DNA from: Apostichopus japonicus
Lineage: Eukaryota; Echinodermata; Holothuroidea; Aspidochirotida; Stichopodidae
DNA: 64,000 bases
Direction of reading: 5' to 3'
NCBI RefSeq assembly: GCF_037975245.1
Contig: NC_092574.1
Location: forward strand, 202,001 to 266,000
This document shows positions 1 to 10,933 of the stretch, piece by piece. A program made the position numbers and the translations under genes. Position 1 is the first letter of the stretch, and each line of letters starts with the position of its first letter. The notes under the pieces were generated by a model that was not told where the DNA came from, ran no database searches, and worked only from the letters and a program-made list of their open reading frames with translations.

Positions 1-1386
1 AAAAAGGAACCTGCTCTAAGAATCATGAAAGTAATTATAAAGGTGGATACTCACAGCAGCGGCTGCCGAAGTGTGCACATGTTAAATGCATTTAGTACCT
101 GGTCTGGATTTATTATTACTATTGCTTTCGCAGACTTTTAACTTTGAACACTATCTATCAATATGTAGCAACTGCTTTGAAGTTGATGAGAAAAACATCT
201 TTTGGCCGAGAAGCATCCAACATTGGGGTTATTCTACTCATCTCCAGAAGTTATCTGTTGATCCAAAAAAAATCCCTTAGTTCATTTTTGCCTTTAAATA
301 AAACAGTGAGTGACTTAATTATTTAGATTACACAAAAGAAGGCAAAACTATATCAAGAAAGACAATTGATCAAGTTAGCCATTAGCTAGCATTTGAAAGC
401 AGTAGAGAAGACCAGCATATGCAGAGAAGTCTCCTAGATAATTGAAACAAACACTGTTGTTCTATAACTCTATAAACACTACCTGGCAATTGATTGGACA
501 TTGTTTATATGTAAAGGATTGGGTGGTTAGAGGAGTCTGGTTGCGACATCCAAGGGGGGGGGGGGGGGAGATATAGTATGGCAAGGGAAGGCAGAACTCA
601 GTTTTTCTCTTTAAGCGCTGGTATTTTGTTCCCCACTAGCAAGCTCTACATCAAAAAATAGGAGGAAAAGGAAAACAAATGTGTAATAAACAATGCTTGA
701 TAAAATCATAAACTAGCTTTTAAATGTTGGAACACTCCTTTAATGCTCAGAAAATATTAAAGAGTGAATGGCTCCTTTAATATTAAGGAGTAGAAGGCTC
801 TTTTAAATGCTTATGCCATGCAACCCACAATGCTTCTCATGTCAAAAATTAACCTTCTATTCTAAAAATCATGGCTATAACCGACATATGATAAAAAAAA
901 ATAAGATATAAAATCTTAAATTTGTCCAAAATCCATAACTATCTAAAAAAATATTTGCTTTGTCAATAGATGATAGATAAAGGGAATCAATACAGCTTAT
1001 TTATTACAACTCTAAGTGTGCATATGACCAACTAATCCCAATGCCATGGAATACTATTATGTACCAACGCCAACAACAATATGAACACAACAGTTACCTT
1101 TATCATACACATGGACACGGCCATCTTATACTACAAAAACTTGTGATAAAACTGAGGGCGTACTGGCAAATACTGCAGAATATGTACAACCTATCTAGCC
1201 TTATGCTGTATACCAACAGAAATCACCTACAACATAAAAATGAAATGCAAGCAAATATGAATACTTGTAACGTCTTCTGTCACATACTGAAATAATTATT
1301 GGATCTAGTACAGTAGTAGCAGGCATATCACATAATATAACACATGCTTGGACCTAAGATGTTTAAAAAGTGAGGAACAAACTTAC
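1..1386. other. AT-rich non-coding stretch, no gene seen
   Basis: No reading frame here has both coding-like composition and splice signals. A run of 15 G lies at 554-568. A GTGAGT donor-like motif on the minus strand near position 53 could be the end of another exon of the gene that owns the 1387-1467 exon, but I could not find a convincing acceptor for it. The stretch is probably intron of that minus-strand gene. Confidence 0.5.
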
Positions 1387-1467
1387 CTGATTGTACCTGG
1401 TCTCCATAGCTGCCCTCAGCATACACTGCAAACGTACATTTTCTGCAACACCTAACTTCACGTCAAA
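1387..1467 (-). CDS. Internal coding exon of an unidentified minus-strand gene
   Basis: On the minus strand a pyrimidine-rich acceptor ending in TTTTTTTGTAG precedes an 81-bp segment followed by a consensus donor CAG/GTAAGT. Only one frame is open (phase 0 to phase 0, 27 codons); both other frames stop at once. The peptide begins FDVKLGVAENVRLQC and continues with a helical-looking LRAAMETRYNQ. I do not recognise the family; the composition suits a helical solenoid protein. It may belong to the same gene as the exon at 7105-7259, but the phases do not join directly, so at least one exon is missing between them. The large LINE at 2170-6557 lies between the two. Confidence 0.55.
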
Positions 1468-1697
1468 CTACAAAAAAAGCATCATATCAGTCAAAATCTT
1501 AGAAAAGTTACAAATGAAACATGTTATTACCTCATAGAGCTTTTGATGATAAACTGACGCAGGGAAAGTTAATTAAAAATAACAAATTTTTTTGGATATA
1601 TACATAAATCTTAGGTTTCGTGTATAAACTACATTGTCAATGGTCCTGACCACAAACTTTTTCAGGTTCCTTACCCGCAACTTCCTGGAGTTTTGAA

Positions 1698-1972
1698 GGC
1701 TGAAATTGCAAATAAACTAGTGCATATCCCTACACCAGTTTGAAGGGTCACATTGCAAATAAATTAATGCATATCCCTACACTAGTTTGGAGGGCTGAAA
1801 TTGCAAATAAACTAGTGCATATCCCTACACTAGTTTGGAGCGCTGAAATTGCAAATAAACTATTGCATATCCCTATACTAGTTTGGAGTGCTGAAATTGC
1901 AATTAACTAGTGCATATCCCTACACTAGTTTGGAGGGCTGAAATTGCAATTAACTAGTGCATATCTCTACAT
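1698..1972. repeat. 48-bp minisatellite, about 5.7 copies, each with a hairpin
   Basis: Units start at 1698, 1745, 1793, 1841, 1889 and 1936 (period 47-48 bp). The typical unit reads GGCTGAAATTGCAAATAAAC followed by TAGTGCATATCCCTACACTAG. Each well-preserved unit contains AACTAGTG and its reverse complement CACTAGTT around a 10-nt loop, so every unit can form an 8-bp hairpin. Units 1, 2 and 4 carry arm mutations. The last two units share a one-base deletion in the A-rich part, so they are the most recent duplicates. The surrounding 1468-2169 shows no gene. Confidence 0.9.
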
Positions 1973-2312
1973 ATAAATAGACCTATCAAAAAGCCCAATC
2001 CTTGAGATCAATTTTAAGTTGGTCTGACTTCATGAAGTCAAAAAATTGGATAACCAACCGTTATTGGATAACCAACCGTCAACCTGTTGACACTGTTCCT
2101 TGAGGAGCTCTTATATATTCTACTCTCTAATGATCTCCGAGGTTAAATAGAGTGTGGTTTTCACTACATCTTGCAAATTGTATTATTTGAGACACTAATT
2201 GAGACAACATTTAGCAGAAAATTTTATTTTGTTCCAATTTTGGAATACTTTTTCTGCTGGAGATCTCGGCAACGACGTCCTGCGACGTTCGTTAGCCTAC
2301 AAGATTGTTAGT

Positions 2313-3440
2313 ATGGATTCTGCGACAGTGGAGAAATTAAAGGAGTGTAGCATCAGAGTTGCCGACAGTTCATATAAAGATACTGAGATTTTGTATGCTA
2401 TCATGAATGATGTTGGTAGAGATGGAATTGCAAGTTGTGTGAAATCTTTAGGATGCTGGATTATCACATTAAAAGCAAAGGAACAAGCTGATCTTATTTT
2501 GGACAGTGGACTCCTCGTGAATGGGAATCAGTTTCTACTGGTGTCAACAGAACGTTCCTAACTGTTAGTGTTTTCGGAGTACCTTCATTCATACAGGACG
2601 AAGATCTAACAGGAAAACTTTGTGAGTATGGGTGTAAAATAAGAGGCGAATGGAAAGGAAAGACCTTCCCCAGATTCCCAAATATCGGGAACGGAATACG
2701 ATATGTACAGTTAAAACTACCTGAAGAACACAAGAGCTTGCCTTACGCAATTAGAATTAACGGGATTAATATGAACTTAACGCACAATGGTCAAACTAAA
2801 GTATGCAATTTGTGTTTGGAAAGCGATCACATCAGGAGAAACTGTCCTAACTGCAAATGTTAAGTTTGCGATGTCCAAGGGCACCGGGAAGCTAATTGCC
2901 CAAAGGTCAGATGCTTTAAATGCCAAGAACGTTTGAAGAGTATCGCCATGACAACACAGACACTGGCTCGACCCTAGATACACATGAAAACGAAACACAA
3001 TATCAGTCTGAGGGATAAGTCACTGGGTCGGTTGAACAGGACGATCACGCTATTCAAGAAGCTAACAAGGTCAGGGCACAGAAATCCGAACAAAACACGG
3101 ATTCAACAGCAAAGAAGAACAATAACGCGAATCCAAACACCCGAGTAATCCTAACCAGGAGTTAAAGAAAACCCACCAACAACAGCGAACTGAACAAAAG
3201 ACGACACTGCCAACACAAAAAGTAGTAGAACAACGGAGAACACAACCGGAGACTGGATCTCAGCGGATGGAGGGGGCAAGCACACAAAGGGGAAACATCC
3301 AACCCCACAAAAGGCAAATATCCCTAGACAAAGACGGCTTTCAAACTATCAGACTAAAGAAGAAATCATTTATTCCTAATCTCAGCAGAGCGAGAAATGT
3401 CAGAACAAAGGATTCTTCGGCCGAACCTATGCAAAGATGA
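2313..3440 (+). pseudogene. LINE ORF1: RNA-binding protein with two CCHC zinc knuckles, frameshifted
   Basis: The most likely start is the ATG at 2313 (MDSATVEKLKECS). The first frame runs to 2561. Homologous-looking coding continues in another frame from about 2555 (VFGVPSFIQDEDL, then RGEWKGKTFPRFPN) to two zinc knuckles. Knuckle 1 is CNLCLESDHIRRNC; knuckle 2 is CDVQGHREANC, with a TAA stop at 2861-2863 between them. A polar Q/N/K/T-rich linker follows, and the frame ends with LKKKSFIPNLSRARNVRTKD and a stop at 3438-3440. LINE ORF1 proteins of this type coat the element RNA and act as nucleic-acid chaperones. At least one frameshift and several stops make this copy non-functional. Confidence 0.75.
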
Positions 3441-3480
3441 TGGCGTTCATGTTATACGGTACATTTATTTATTTATAGCG

Positions 3481-6401
3481 ATGCAAGCTGCAAAATACCT
3501 TGAAACAGGGGAGGAAGCTATCGCATGCAATTACTACGATATTGATTCATACAACAAGATGTCTCGCGAACACATATTGTCTTTATTCCACCATAATAGT
3601 CGAAGCCTTAACAAAAACTTAGACGACATAACTACATTTACGTCTCTATTGAAGGATTTCTCTGTCATTGGATTTACCGAAACCTGGCTTACTGCAGATA
3701 TATCCCCCTTAATCCATATCAATAACTATACGCTTGTTGAAAGGCATCGTCCCGAAAGGAGAGGTGGTGGTGTTTGTTCATTTTTCAACAAAGATCTAAA
3801 TTTCAAACTCAGAAACGATATAAGCATTTTCAATGATTCTGTCAATGTTCATAGAGGTTGACATAACATCAGCAATGAAAAATTATACCATAGGCATAAT
3901 TTATAGGCCTCCAAAATGTTCACTGCATATTTTTCTGACACACGTAAACAAAATTTTTACCCAACTCTCCAATGAACGACATAGTGCGTACATTATGGGT
4001 GATTATAATATTGATCTTGCTGACAATATTAAATCTGCTGACTTTTTAAACTTACTATATGCCAGTGGATTTTTTCCTACTATTACCAAACCTACCTGTG
4101 TGGGTTGCACTTCTGCAACTGTTTTAGATAATGTTATAACCAATGATGACTGCAAACTAATAACTGGTATCTTTGTAAGCGATCTCAGTGACCATTATCC
4201 AATATTTCTCCAAACTGCCATACACAAAAGTAGACAAAGGGGCCCTATGTATGTAAGGAACTACTGCAAGACAAATGTACAGAATTTCTTCTCAACAATC
4301 CGAGATGCTTCTTGGGAAAATGTTTCATCCCAAACTGATGCACACATTGCCTATTCTATGTTTTATAACAATTTCAATGCCATATATAATCAATGCTTTC
4401 CTGAGCAATGTGTCACCAAATCTAAGAAACGTCGAAAGAGACACCCGTGGATTACTGCAGGTATTCTAGTTTCTATCAAAAGAAACGATAAGCTATTTAA
4501 AAGACATATTAAGAACCCGTCTGGTGTAAATAAAACTATTTATTCTCAATATCGTAATAAGCTCAATCATGTTATCAAATTTTCTAGAAAATTATATTTC
4601 AACAATAAATTTTATAATGCGAGGAGTAACCCAAAAGGCACATGGGATACCATTAACCAACTACTCCATAAAGGTCGTAAACAATCATCGTATCCCTCTT
4701 CTTTCAAGGATGGTGACAAAGAGATTAACACCGACCATGATATTGCTAATAAAATTTAATGACTTTTTCGTCAATCTGGGGCCATCACTGGCAAGTAAAA
4801 TCAACCACAAACGTAAATCACAGGAATCTGTTAACATTGATGTTAACACTCATTCCATGTTTTCTCATCCTGTCAGTGAGGAGGAGTTGTTAAAAACAGC
4901 AACCTCTTGCATGAAACCTGATAAAGCAGCTGGATACGATGATTTTAAGCCTGGCATTGTAAGACAAGTTATCTTATTTATTACCAAACCATTAACCCAT
5001 ATTTGCAATTTGTCGTTCAGTACCGGTATTTTCCCTGATATGCTAAAAATTGCCAAGGTCATCCTTGTCTTTAAGAAAGGGGATTCAGAAAACTTTGAAA
5101 ATTATCAACCTATATCACTATTATCATGTTTTTCCAAAATAGTTGAAAGGCTTCTGTATAATCGTATTTTTAACTTTATTTCAAAATATAACATTTTATG
5201 CCAGAAACAGTATGGATTCCGTCCTGAACACTCCACTGAGCTAGCACTAGCTGATGCCATTGACAATTTGTATAGTAATCTTGACAAGAATAGTACCTGT
5301 GTCAGGGTTTTCCTGGACCTCTCAAAGGCCTTTGACACAATAGACCACACAATTCTGCTTAATAAATTACACTGTTACGGCATAAGAGGAACCCCCCTAA
5401 AATGGATCGACAGTTACTTAGCAAACCGCTACCAATATACATCCTACAAAAATGCTCATTCCCAACCGGAGAGAATTCAATGTGGTGTGCCACAAGGCTC
5501 TATATTTGGTCCATTGCTTTTTATCCTATATGTTAATGACATTACCAATGTTTCTGATAAAGTTAAAGTTGTTTTGTTTGCTGACGACACAAATATTTTC
5601 TTCGTATCACAATCGAGAACTTTATTTCATATTTAAGTATCAACTGAATTAGACAAGTTCAGCGACTGGTTTGCTGGCAACAAATTATCATTGAATATTG
5701 ATAAAACAAACTATATAGTTTTTAATACTTATAAAAATTTTACATGGAATGCTGATATTACTATGGGTGGTAAAAGACTACAACAAGTCAATAGTACTAG
5801 ATTTTTAGGCGTATATATAGATCATGAACTTAAATGGTGTGACCACATTACAACTGTCTGTAAAAAAGTTGCAAAAAACACCAGTGTTTTAGCTAAGCTT
5901 AAGCATTATCTGCCACACACATATTAAAGATTCTCTATCAGACATTAGTCCAGCCACATATTACGTATTGTTGTAACATATGGTCTGGTACTAGATATAC
6001 CAATCTGAATCCCATTTGTATTACACAGAAGAAAGCAGTCCGCCATATAACACATGCCAAACCAGAGGGACCACACAAATCCTCTTTTTAAGCGTTCTAA
6101 GTTGTTAAAAGCTGATGACATTATTAGAGTTAACCTTGCTACATTTGCTTATAAGGCCTGGAATGGACTGTTACCAAGTGCTTTTAATGACTACTTAATA
6201 TGTAACAGTGATATTCATCATTAAAATACCAGATCTTCAGGCAATGCACATTATAACAGGTATAATTCTACAATGGGGATGTTATCACTGAGGGCACGTA
6301 CAATCAAAACTTGGAATTCTCTATCAGGCAATATTACAAATAAACCTTCTGCAAAATCATTCAGAAGAAACTTTATTCAAAAAATTATTGCGTCTTATTA
6401 A
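3481..6401 (+). pseudogene. LINE ORF2: endonuclease-reverse transcriptase, broken by frameshifts and stops
   Basis: The endonuclease (EEP fold) spans about 3560-4220: HHNSRSLNKN, FTETWL, RRGGGV, IIYRPP, MGDYNIDL and the catalytic SDHYPIF are visible. The reverse transcriptase spans about 4880-5620: PDKAAGYDDFKPG, YQPISLL, QYGFRPEHST, motif A FLDLSKAFDTIDH, motif B GVPQGS and motif C FADD (5577-5588). The C-terminal part shows FLGVYIDHELKW and, near 6140, FAYKAWNG. Frames change near 3845 and near 4757 (an extra T in a T-rich spot), a TAA interrupts at 5634-5636, and another frame change lies near 5925. The enzyme would nick target DNA and copy its own RNA there; this copy cannot make it. Confidence 0.88.
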
Positions 6402-6456
6402 TTGAACATGTTCATTTTTTCTTATATATTTAGTTCACTTTTTCCTTTTCTTAACA

Positions 6457-6506
6457 GGGAGTCCTCTACTTTGTTAAGCCATCTGAAGATTTTTTAGAGG
6501 ACTTCC
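6457..6506 (+). other. LINE 3'-UTR stem-loop
   Basis: GGGAGTCCTCTA (6457-6468) pairs over 12 positions (one G-U) with TAGAGGACTTCC (6495-6506) around a 26-nt loop. The equivalent element in the plus-strand copy at 23,615-23,663 keeps the stem while changing one C-G pair to T-A. LINE reverse transcriptases of several clades recognise a 3' UTR structure in their RNA; that this is such a site is inference. Confidence 0.7.
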
Positions 6507-6557
6507 TATCACATTGTATATATTCACGTGATAAAACAAATAAATCAAATCAAATTT

Positions 6558-7104
6558 GTGATTAGGACTGCATAATGCAATTTTAGCCTAGTATGTTAAT
6601 TATTTAATGTCTATTCTCCTCAAGATGAGCTTCATTCTCAAAAGTTATACCTGAACTTACATTTTATGCCTATGTTTGCTAGCTGGGTCATCTACTTGGT
6701 TAATTTCAGTGGAACAGGTGCCCCCAATGTTTCTTCTCCTCTTTTCTGCTTGCATGTGTTCCTCTCATTCCTTAATTTGTCCATCAACTTCATGCTCCAG
6801 TACTCCTGTTTCAAAAGGAATTATAAATAATATCGAATGCTCTATGTTCACATACTAGGTAATCACCAATCACAATAAATCCCATTCCAACCCCATAGCT
6901 TCAAGCACACACACATCTAATCAAATACAAGCACATGCTGTTTGAAAGCCGTTATTTCCTATTCACAGTTGGTTTGGTCTACCAAACACTCTGAAATTCT
7001 CTACAAAGACAACGATGCACAGAGCTGACCTTGGCAACCTAGCATAAGGAATTATATTTTACCCAGCCCAGACACAATAGCATGTGCATATCAACATTAC
7101 TTAC
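6558..7104. other. Non-coding stretch, probably intron
   Basis: A minus-strand segment at 6661-6805 has a good acceptor and a GTAAGT donor, but every frame contains a stop, so I do not call it an exon. Nothing else is recognisable. Confidence 0.4.
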
Positions 7105-7259
7105 TACAGGATGATGAGCTCCAGGTATATGGCTGCCTTTCCCAGGAACGGGTACCCCCGCTGCCTCTGAGTAGTGGGCAGTTTAAGTGCAGCTCGTAGA
7201 TTGCTCAACAGCATGTCCCTTCCCAGTCCTGCTGTCAGTACACTACAACCAGTTTGTAC
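7105..7259 (-). CDS. Internal coding exon of an unidentified minus-strand gene
   Basis: On the minus strand an acceptor (CATTACCTGTAG) precedes a 155-bp segment and the donor GTAAGT follows at 7104. One frame is open throughout: 51 codons, then phase 2. The peptide includes VQTGCSVLTAGLGRD, LRAALKLPTTQRQRGY and PFLGKAAIYLELIIL. GC content is higher than in the surroundings, as expected for an exon. The helical, alanine/leucine-rich pattern suits a TPR- or HEAT-like solenoid, but I cannot name the protein. It may belong to the same gene as the 1387-1467 exon, both being on the minus strand with a LINE inserted between them; this link is unproven. Confidence 0.5.
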
Positions 7260-7336
7260 CTACAGGTAATGAAAGAAATTAATGAAAAATAATATGGCAC
7301 AAAAGAGGGGTATAATTAAGAAGACACTGCAACTGC

Positions 7337-7855
7337 GTGGCCTCTCCAAAGACTTTCCAATTCAGGCAGAATATGATCATATCACAACCCTATGAGTATA
7401 ATGCAAGAAGTAAGACTCCATTTGCTCCAACAAGCCAATGCAGAGATGTAATAGTTGCGAATGTCACCATGGATACATTTGTTATTGATTACCATCACAG
7501 TAACAAGTTGTGCTTAATGGGTGAAATGAAAAGAAGAAGGGATCACAAGGTACAATGTCCAGGCAATGAGAGCTGTTCAGCAAAGATGCCCTATTTCGGA
7601 GATCATGAACAAAATGGTGGAAAGATTTGTGAATCCAAATTACTTACAGCTAAGAATCCACTAACGGTCAAGTGTCTCACAACTGATGCTGATGGCAAGG
7701 CATGTAAAGGGTTCAGTAGTACAATGGCTGTAACTACTCATTCTGAAAGTGAACTTAACCTGTTAGATCAAGTTCACCTACTCAAGTCACTCCGCAGAGC
7801 ACTGACTATATTAAAGCAGTATTCTCCTCTATGTTCCTGCAAAAACTGTGACTAA
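7337..7855 (+). pseudogene. Mutator-like transposase fragment (tentative)
   Basis: This 172-codon open frame contains VIDYHHSNKLC, CPGNESCSAKMPY, QNGGKICESKLL and TTDADGKACKGF. The order of a Cys/His-rich stretch, a G-(D)-x-x-x-G-G motif and a TTDADG-x-x-x-KG motif resembles the core of invertebrate Mutator-like (MuDR-type) transposases, where the TD-x-D Asp is the second catalytic residue. The N-terminal DNA-binding region and the last catalytic Glu are absent, so it would be an internal fragment of a cut-and-paste transposase. The first ATG at 7337 has no special support. The frame runs directly into LINE-derived sequence at about 7856. The family call is from memory of motifs and could be wrong; coding character itself is well supported. 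Confidence 0.45.
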
Positions 7856-8495
7856 GAAGCACTTGACAATCTTATAAATACCTGGGAGAAACCATCACTG
7901 ATAAATTGGAGTGGGATGAACATGTAAAACGTACTCTAGCAAAAACTAATCAGCGTATGTTCCTATTACAGAAGCTTAATTTATTCAGACTAGACCAACT
8001 CTCATTTCTCTATTCTATATTAAAATCGGCAATCAAGACCACCATTACATTCTGTTTAGCAGCGTGGGGTGAAAATACTACTGCTAGAGACATGACCAAG
8101 TTAAATAGACTAGTTTCTAAAGCAAGGAAAGTTTGTCGGTCACATTACCTCAGTTCAGTAGATGAGTTGCTTGTCAGAGTATCACAGAGTAATATGAAGT
8201 CAATCATGTCATCCCAACATCCTCTGGGGCATCGGGTAGATTACAGCAATCAAACGGGCAGACTAATTGTCATGAGATGCTGAACCGAGAGATACAGGCG
8301 TTCTTTCTTGCAAAGGGCTATTCTCAATCTTGCCAATGAATTATGTAGGAAATAGGCCAAATATATGTGTCAGAACATGGACTTAGTAGTCTTAATATTT
8401 CGTTTTAAGAATCAGATTTTTATGTGTTTCGATGTATTTATGAATGTCAATTTTTATGGTCAATAAAGATCCTTATATCTTAAATATCAAAAGCA
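7856..8495 (+). mobile_element. 3' fragment of a second LINE family
   Basis: The reading frame around 7885-8280 shows the typical end of a LINE ORF2: YLGETITDKLEWDEHVKRT after a frame slip near 7878, then KTNQRMFLLQKLNLFR, LYSILKSAIKTTITFCLAAW and LNRLVSKARKVC. A stop follows at 8281-8283 and a short 3' UTR with AATAAA at 8462-8467. The sequence differs from the 2170-6557 element, so it is another family. It is heavily 5'-truncated, as is usual for LINE insertions, and seems to have landed in or beside the transposase fragment upstream. It makes no functional protein. Confidence 0.75.
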
Positions 8496-9782
8496 CTTTA
8501 TCAACATGTTTAGACTGCCTTGCAAAGTACTACAGTGGAAATCATTCACATTGCCCAAAGCATTCATTTGTATGCAAGAGGCCAGGAAGTACACATTTCC
8601 ATGTATGCCAAATGCTACAAAGGGTTCTCTGCTAATATCGCACACTGACAGCAGGAAGCTAAACAAAATACCTGAGACACCCACCTGCAGCAAACATTAT
8701 GGTCCACTCGTTTTGAGACTTAATTCCACTCAAATGTAGATACCGTCAATTAGGCTTTCACTGTGACCAATCCAAAACATAGTACCACATTTTCATGCAA
8801 TGGTCAGTACAGGGACTACAGTTCCATACACATAACATATAATGTGCCTGGAGAGTCCATAGCCAGGAAGATGGAAGGTGCAGTATTAAAGGTGAGCTCA
8901 AATAGTCCATGTATCCAGACTCTGAAATAGATGCAAAGAAAACAGCAATGTGATGAATTACGTAAGAGAGGCAGAGCATACAGAAGGAAGAGAGCACAAC
9001 TCAGAGAGAGAAAGTACAAGCTACATGGTAGAACTATAAACATAAACCAGTCCAGTATCTATAAGAAAGATCAACTGATTCATGACCAGTTACTCTAGGA
9101 TGAAAAACTACACTGATGATAAAGATGACAATATTTATCAGTGATGCCAGTAATTTGTAAACTGAGTCTATCCACACTCACTGTTATGAGTTAAAACAGT
9201 ATCACTCATTCAGGGAAGTAGGCAATCAAGCTGATGACCATAAACTTGGCAAGTGCCATCAAACTTTCAAGGCTTTCTGCTGTGTTGCACTGCAAGATAC
9301 TGTTGAGAGATGTGACATCTCTCTCCACATGTAGGCTGTTGTGGCATATGTAGGAGATGTCAAATGGTTTGGTCCTTAAGATTTCTTTACTTTGCACAAT
9401 ACTTTGAAGAGCATATATGTCAGAATGTGGACTCTGCTGTTAGCATTGTGAAAATAATGCCATATGCTGGTGCCCCTGGCTTACTGATGGTGTAGGCACC
9501 TGTCCACATTCTGCATCCCTTTGTGTAACTTGCTGGGGCTAACGTATGTTTTGCCAACTTTTCATTTATGTCATCAGCCCATGCCATCCAATCTGAAATT
9601 GCAAAGGTGTGAGCTTTCCAGTTACATATTTCTAAATGTATATAGGCCTAAGCTTATTCTGAATGCAGCTTGGGGCTCAGTTCAGCTGATTCTTACACCA
9701 CATTGAGTAGTAATATATGCTTTTAAACTTCTGACTGTCACTTTTGCTCTACTAGGTACACTGCACAGAGAAGGCTACTCAC
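8496..9782. other. No firm gene; one weak exon candidate
   Basis: On the minus strand, a good pyrimidine tract and acceptor precede an open phase 2-2 segment at 8820-8921 (IHGLFELTFNTAPSIF, then LAMDSPGTLYVMC), followed by a GTAGTC donor. A second open minus-strand segment lies at about 8487-8684 and a third at about 9203-9397. None joins convincingly to its neighbours, so I list them only as possible exons. Confidence 0.3.
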
Positions 9783-9968
9783 CAGATGAACAACTTCACT
9801 ATCAAATAAGCTACATGTACTACTTAGTGAGTGTAAGTCTGTGATGGTATAAGCTCTGAGGTGATGGGTATTACTTTCACTTTTCCCCTTTGAGGTAGCT
9901 GAGAGGTTTTTCACACCTACCCATGCAATCATCCCATTCTTTATCATAAAGTTGAAATTTGATTTCTT
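9783..9968 (-). CDS. Exon of USP-like gene: degenerate catalytic-His region
   Basis: This segment of 186 bp (62 codons, phase 0 to 0) sits between an acceptor ending TATTCAAG and a consensus donor CTG/GTGAGT. Its peptide includes NFMIKNGMIAWVGVKNLS, SESNTHHLRAYTITD and CSLFDSEVVHL. In USP deubiquitinases the end of the catalytic domain has a strand followed by a GHYxAY-type box carrying the catalytic His; THHLRAYTI resembles this box with one aromatic replaced. The phase matches the exon at 10,199-10,301. I saw no clear following exon, so the 3' end of the gene is unknown. Identification depends on the whole exon chain, not on this exon alone. Confidence 0.45.
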
Positions 9969-10198
9969 CTTGAATATGAAACTTTTTCCTAATTTTAAGT
10001 TGCTAACTCTTCAAACTCAAAAACTTGTTTCTGATCTTTTATGGTGAGATCATAGATGTGAGGAGTTCATAAATACTGATTTAGTTTCAGAACCAATTCT
10101 ACATGTTAATCTTCTTACAACTGTTTATTCAACATCTATGAGAAAAGGTTTCCTCATGTAAGTGAATGAGGTGTCAATGTTCCAAAAGTTTATTGAAC
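9969..10198 (-). other. Intron between two USP-like exons
   Basis: This is a 230-bp AT-rich intron with GT at the 10,198 side and AG at the 9969 side. A TAA immediately follows the donor in frame and overlaps an AATAAA, so an alternative reading is that the 10,199 exon is terminal and read-through ends there. Confidence 0.4.
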
Positions 10199-10301
10199 CT
10201 CTCTGTCCAGCACATTTTCGGCATTTATATGTAAAATTCCACCTGTTTTCTGCCATACTTCCTCTGTTGGAAATGGTGTAGTGCAACCCTGCATTTCTGT
10301 A
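10199..10301 (-). CDS. Exon of USP-like gene: zinc-finger end and core strand
   Basis: The acceptor CTTTCTTTACAG (minus strand) opens a 103-bp exon in phase 2, matching the end of the 12,336-12,527 exon exactly; the exon then closes in phase 0 at GAG/GTTCAA. Peptide motifs are TEMQGCTTPFP, EEVWQKTGGILHI and NAENVLDRE. In USPs the second half of the catalytic domain has Cys pairs of the fingers region followed by a short strand where the substrate channel is formed (P-x-x-L-x-I); GGILHI after a Cys-rich part suits this. The donor is weak. If unused, the frame ends two codons later at a TAA that overlaps AATAAA. Confidence 0.45.
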
Positions 10302-10933
10302 CTGTAAAGAAAGAAAAAATAGATAACTAAAATCCTGGTTATCAGTACTGAAGGGCTCATTTATTAAAATTACAATTCATTATTCTTAATCGTAGTTCAC
10401 CATAAACATAGATTGAAAAACAGATCTTGTCTCTTACTATTTTTATAAGCAGAACTGCATGTGGATTCCTAACATAGTTAACGATCAGCTATCTGCAGTA
10501 TTCTGTTCGTAAGGTGTTTGTGTAATGCGGCTGAGCAAGAGTCTTTCCAGTAAAGCTGTTGGAAAAGGGAAGATCACTAATGGAGTAAATGAAAAGAATT
10601 AAATGATACCTTAAATAACTGTTGACTAGCTGATAAACATATTTATATTCTTAAATGCAATTTCCCCAGATTAGTGATAGTAATATACCTAACATGTGTT
10701 CATCCGTGGGTGCGAAAGCAATTATTTACTCTGTCACTGTGAATTTCCCTCATGCAGTGGCATTGCTGGCACGACTCTTACTCAACAGTGTTCGTGTTAC
10801 ATTTGCAAAGAAAAAGTTAAGCTTACCTTCTAAAAGGTTAAGTTAACCTTAAAAGTGCTAGTTCAAAAAGGTTAAGGAGATTGGCTTCTGCAATTGCGTA
10901 GGCCTAAGCACACATACTTTATGCTTGACCTTA

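Larger units (their letters stand above)
2170..6557 (+). mobile_element. Non-LTR retrotransposon (LINE, Jockey/CR1/L2-like superfamily), near full length, inactive
   Basis: The element has the usual two-ORF layout: an ORF1 with CCHC zinc knuckles (2313-3440), an ORF2 with an apurinic-type endonuclease followed by reverse transcriptase (3481-6401), a short 3' UTR with a strong stem-loop (6457-6506), and a 3' tail of AAATC-like units (about 6535-6557). The 5' boundary is approximate; the 5' UTR may begin a little before 2170. Several frameshifts and stop codons break both ORFs, so the copy is dead. Two more 3' ends of the same family lie at 22,916-23,467 (minus) and about 23,455-23,713 (plus), sharing the 3' UTR and tail type. 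The clade assignment rests on motif style (DLSKAFDTIDH, GVPQGS, FADD) and is not exact. Confidence 0.9.

Noticed and set aside
1041-1295. 84-codon plus-strand open frame
   Set aside because: His/Tyr/Gln-rich composition typical of AT-rich random sequence, no splice or start support.
6661-6805. Minus-strand exon with good acceptor and GTAAGT donor
   Set aside because: Stops occur in all three frames (one frame has only a single TGA), and its phase does not fit the 7105-7259 exon.
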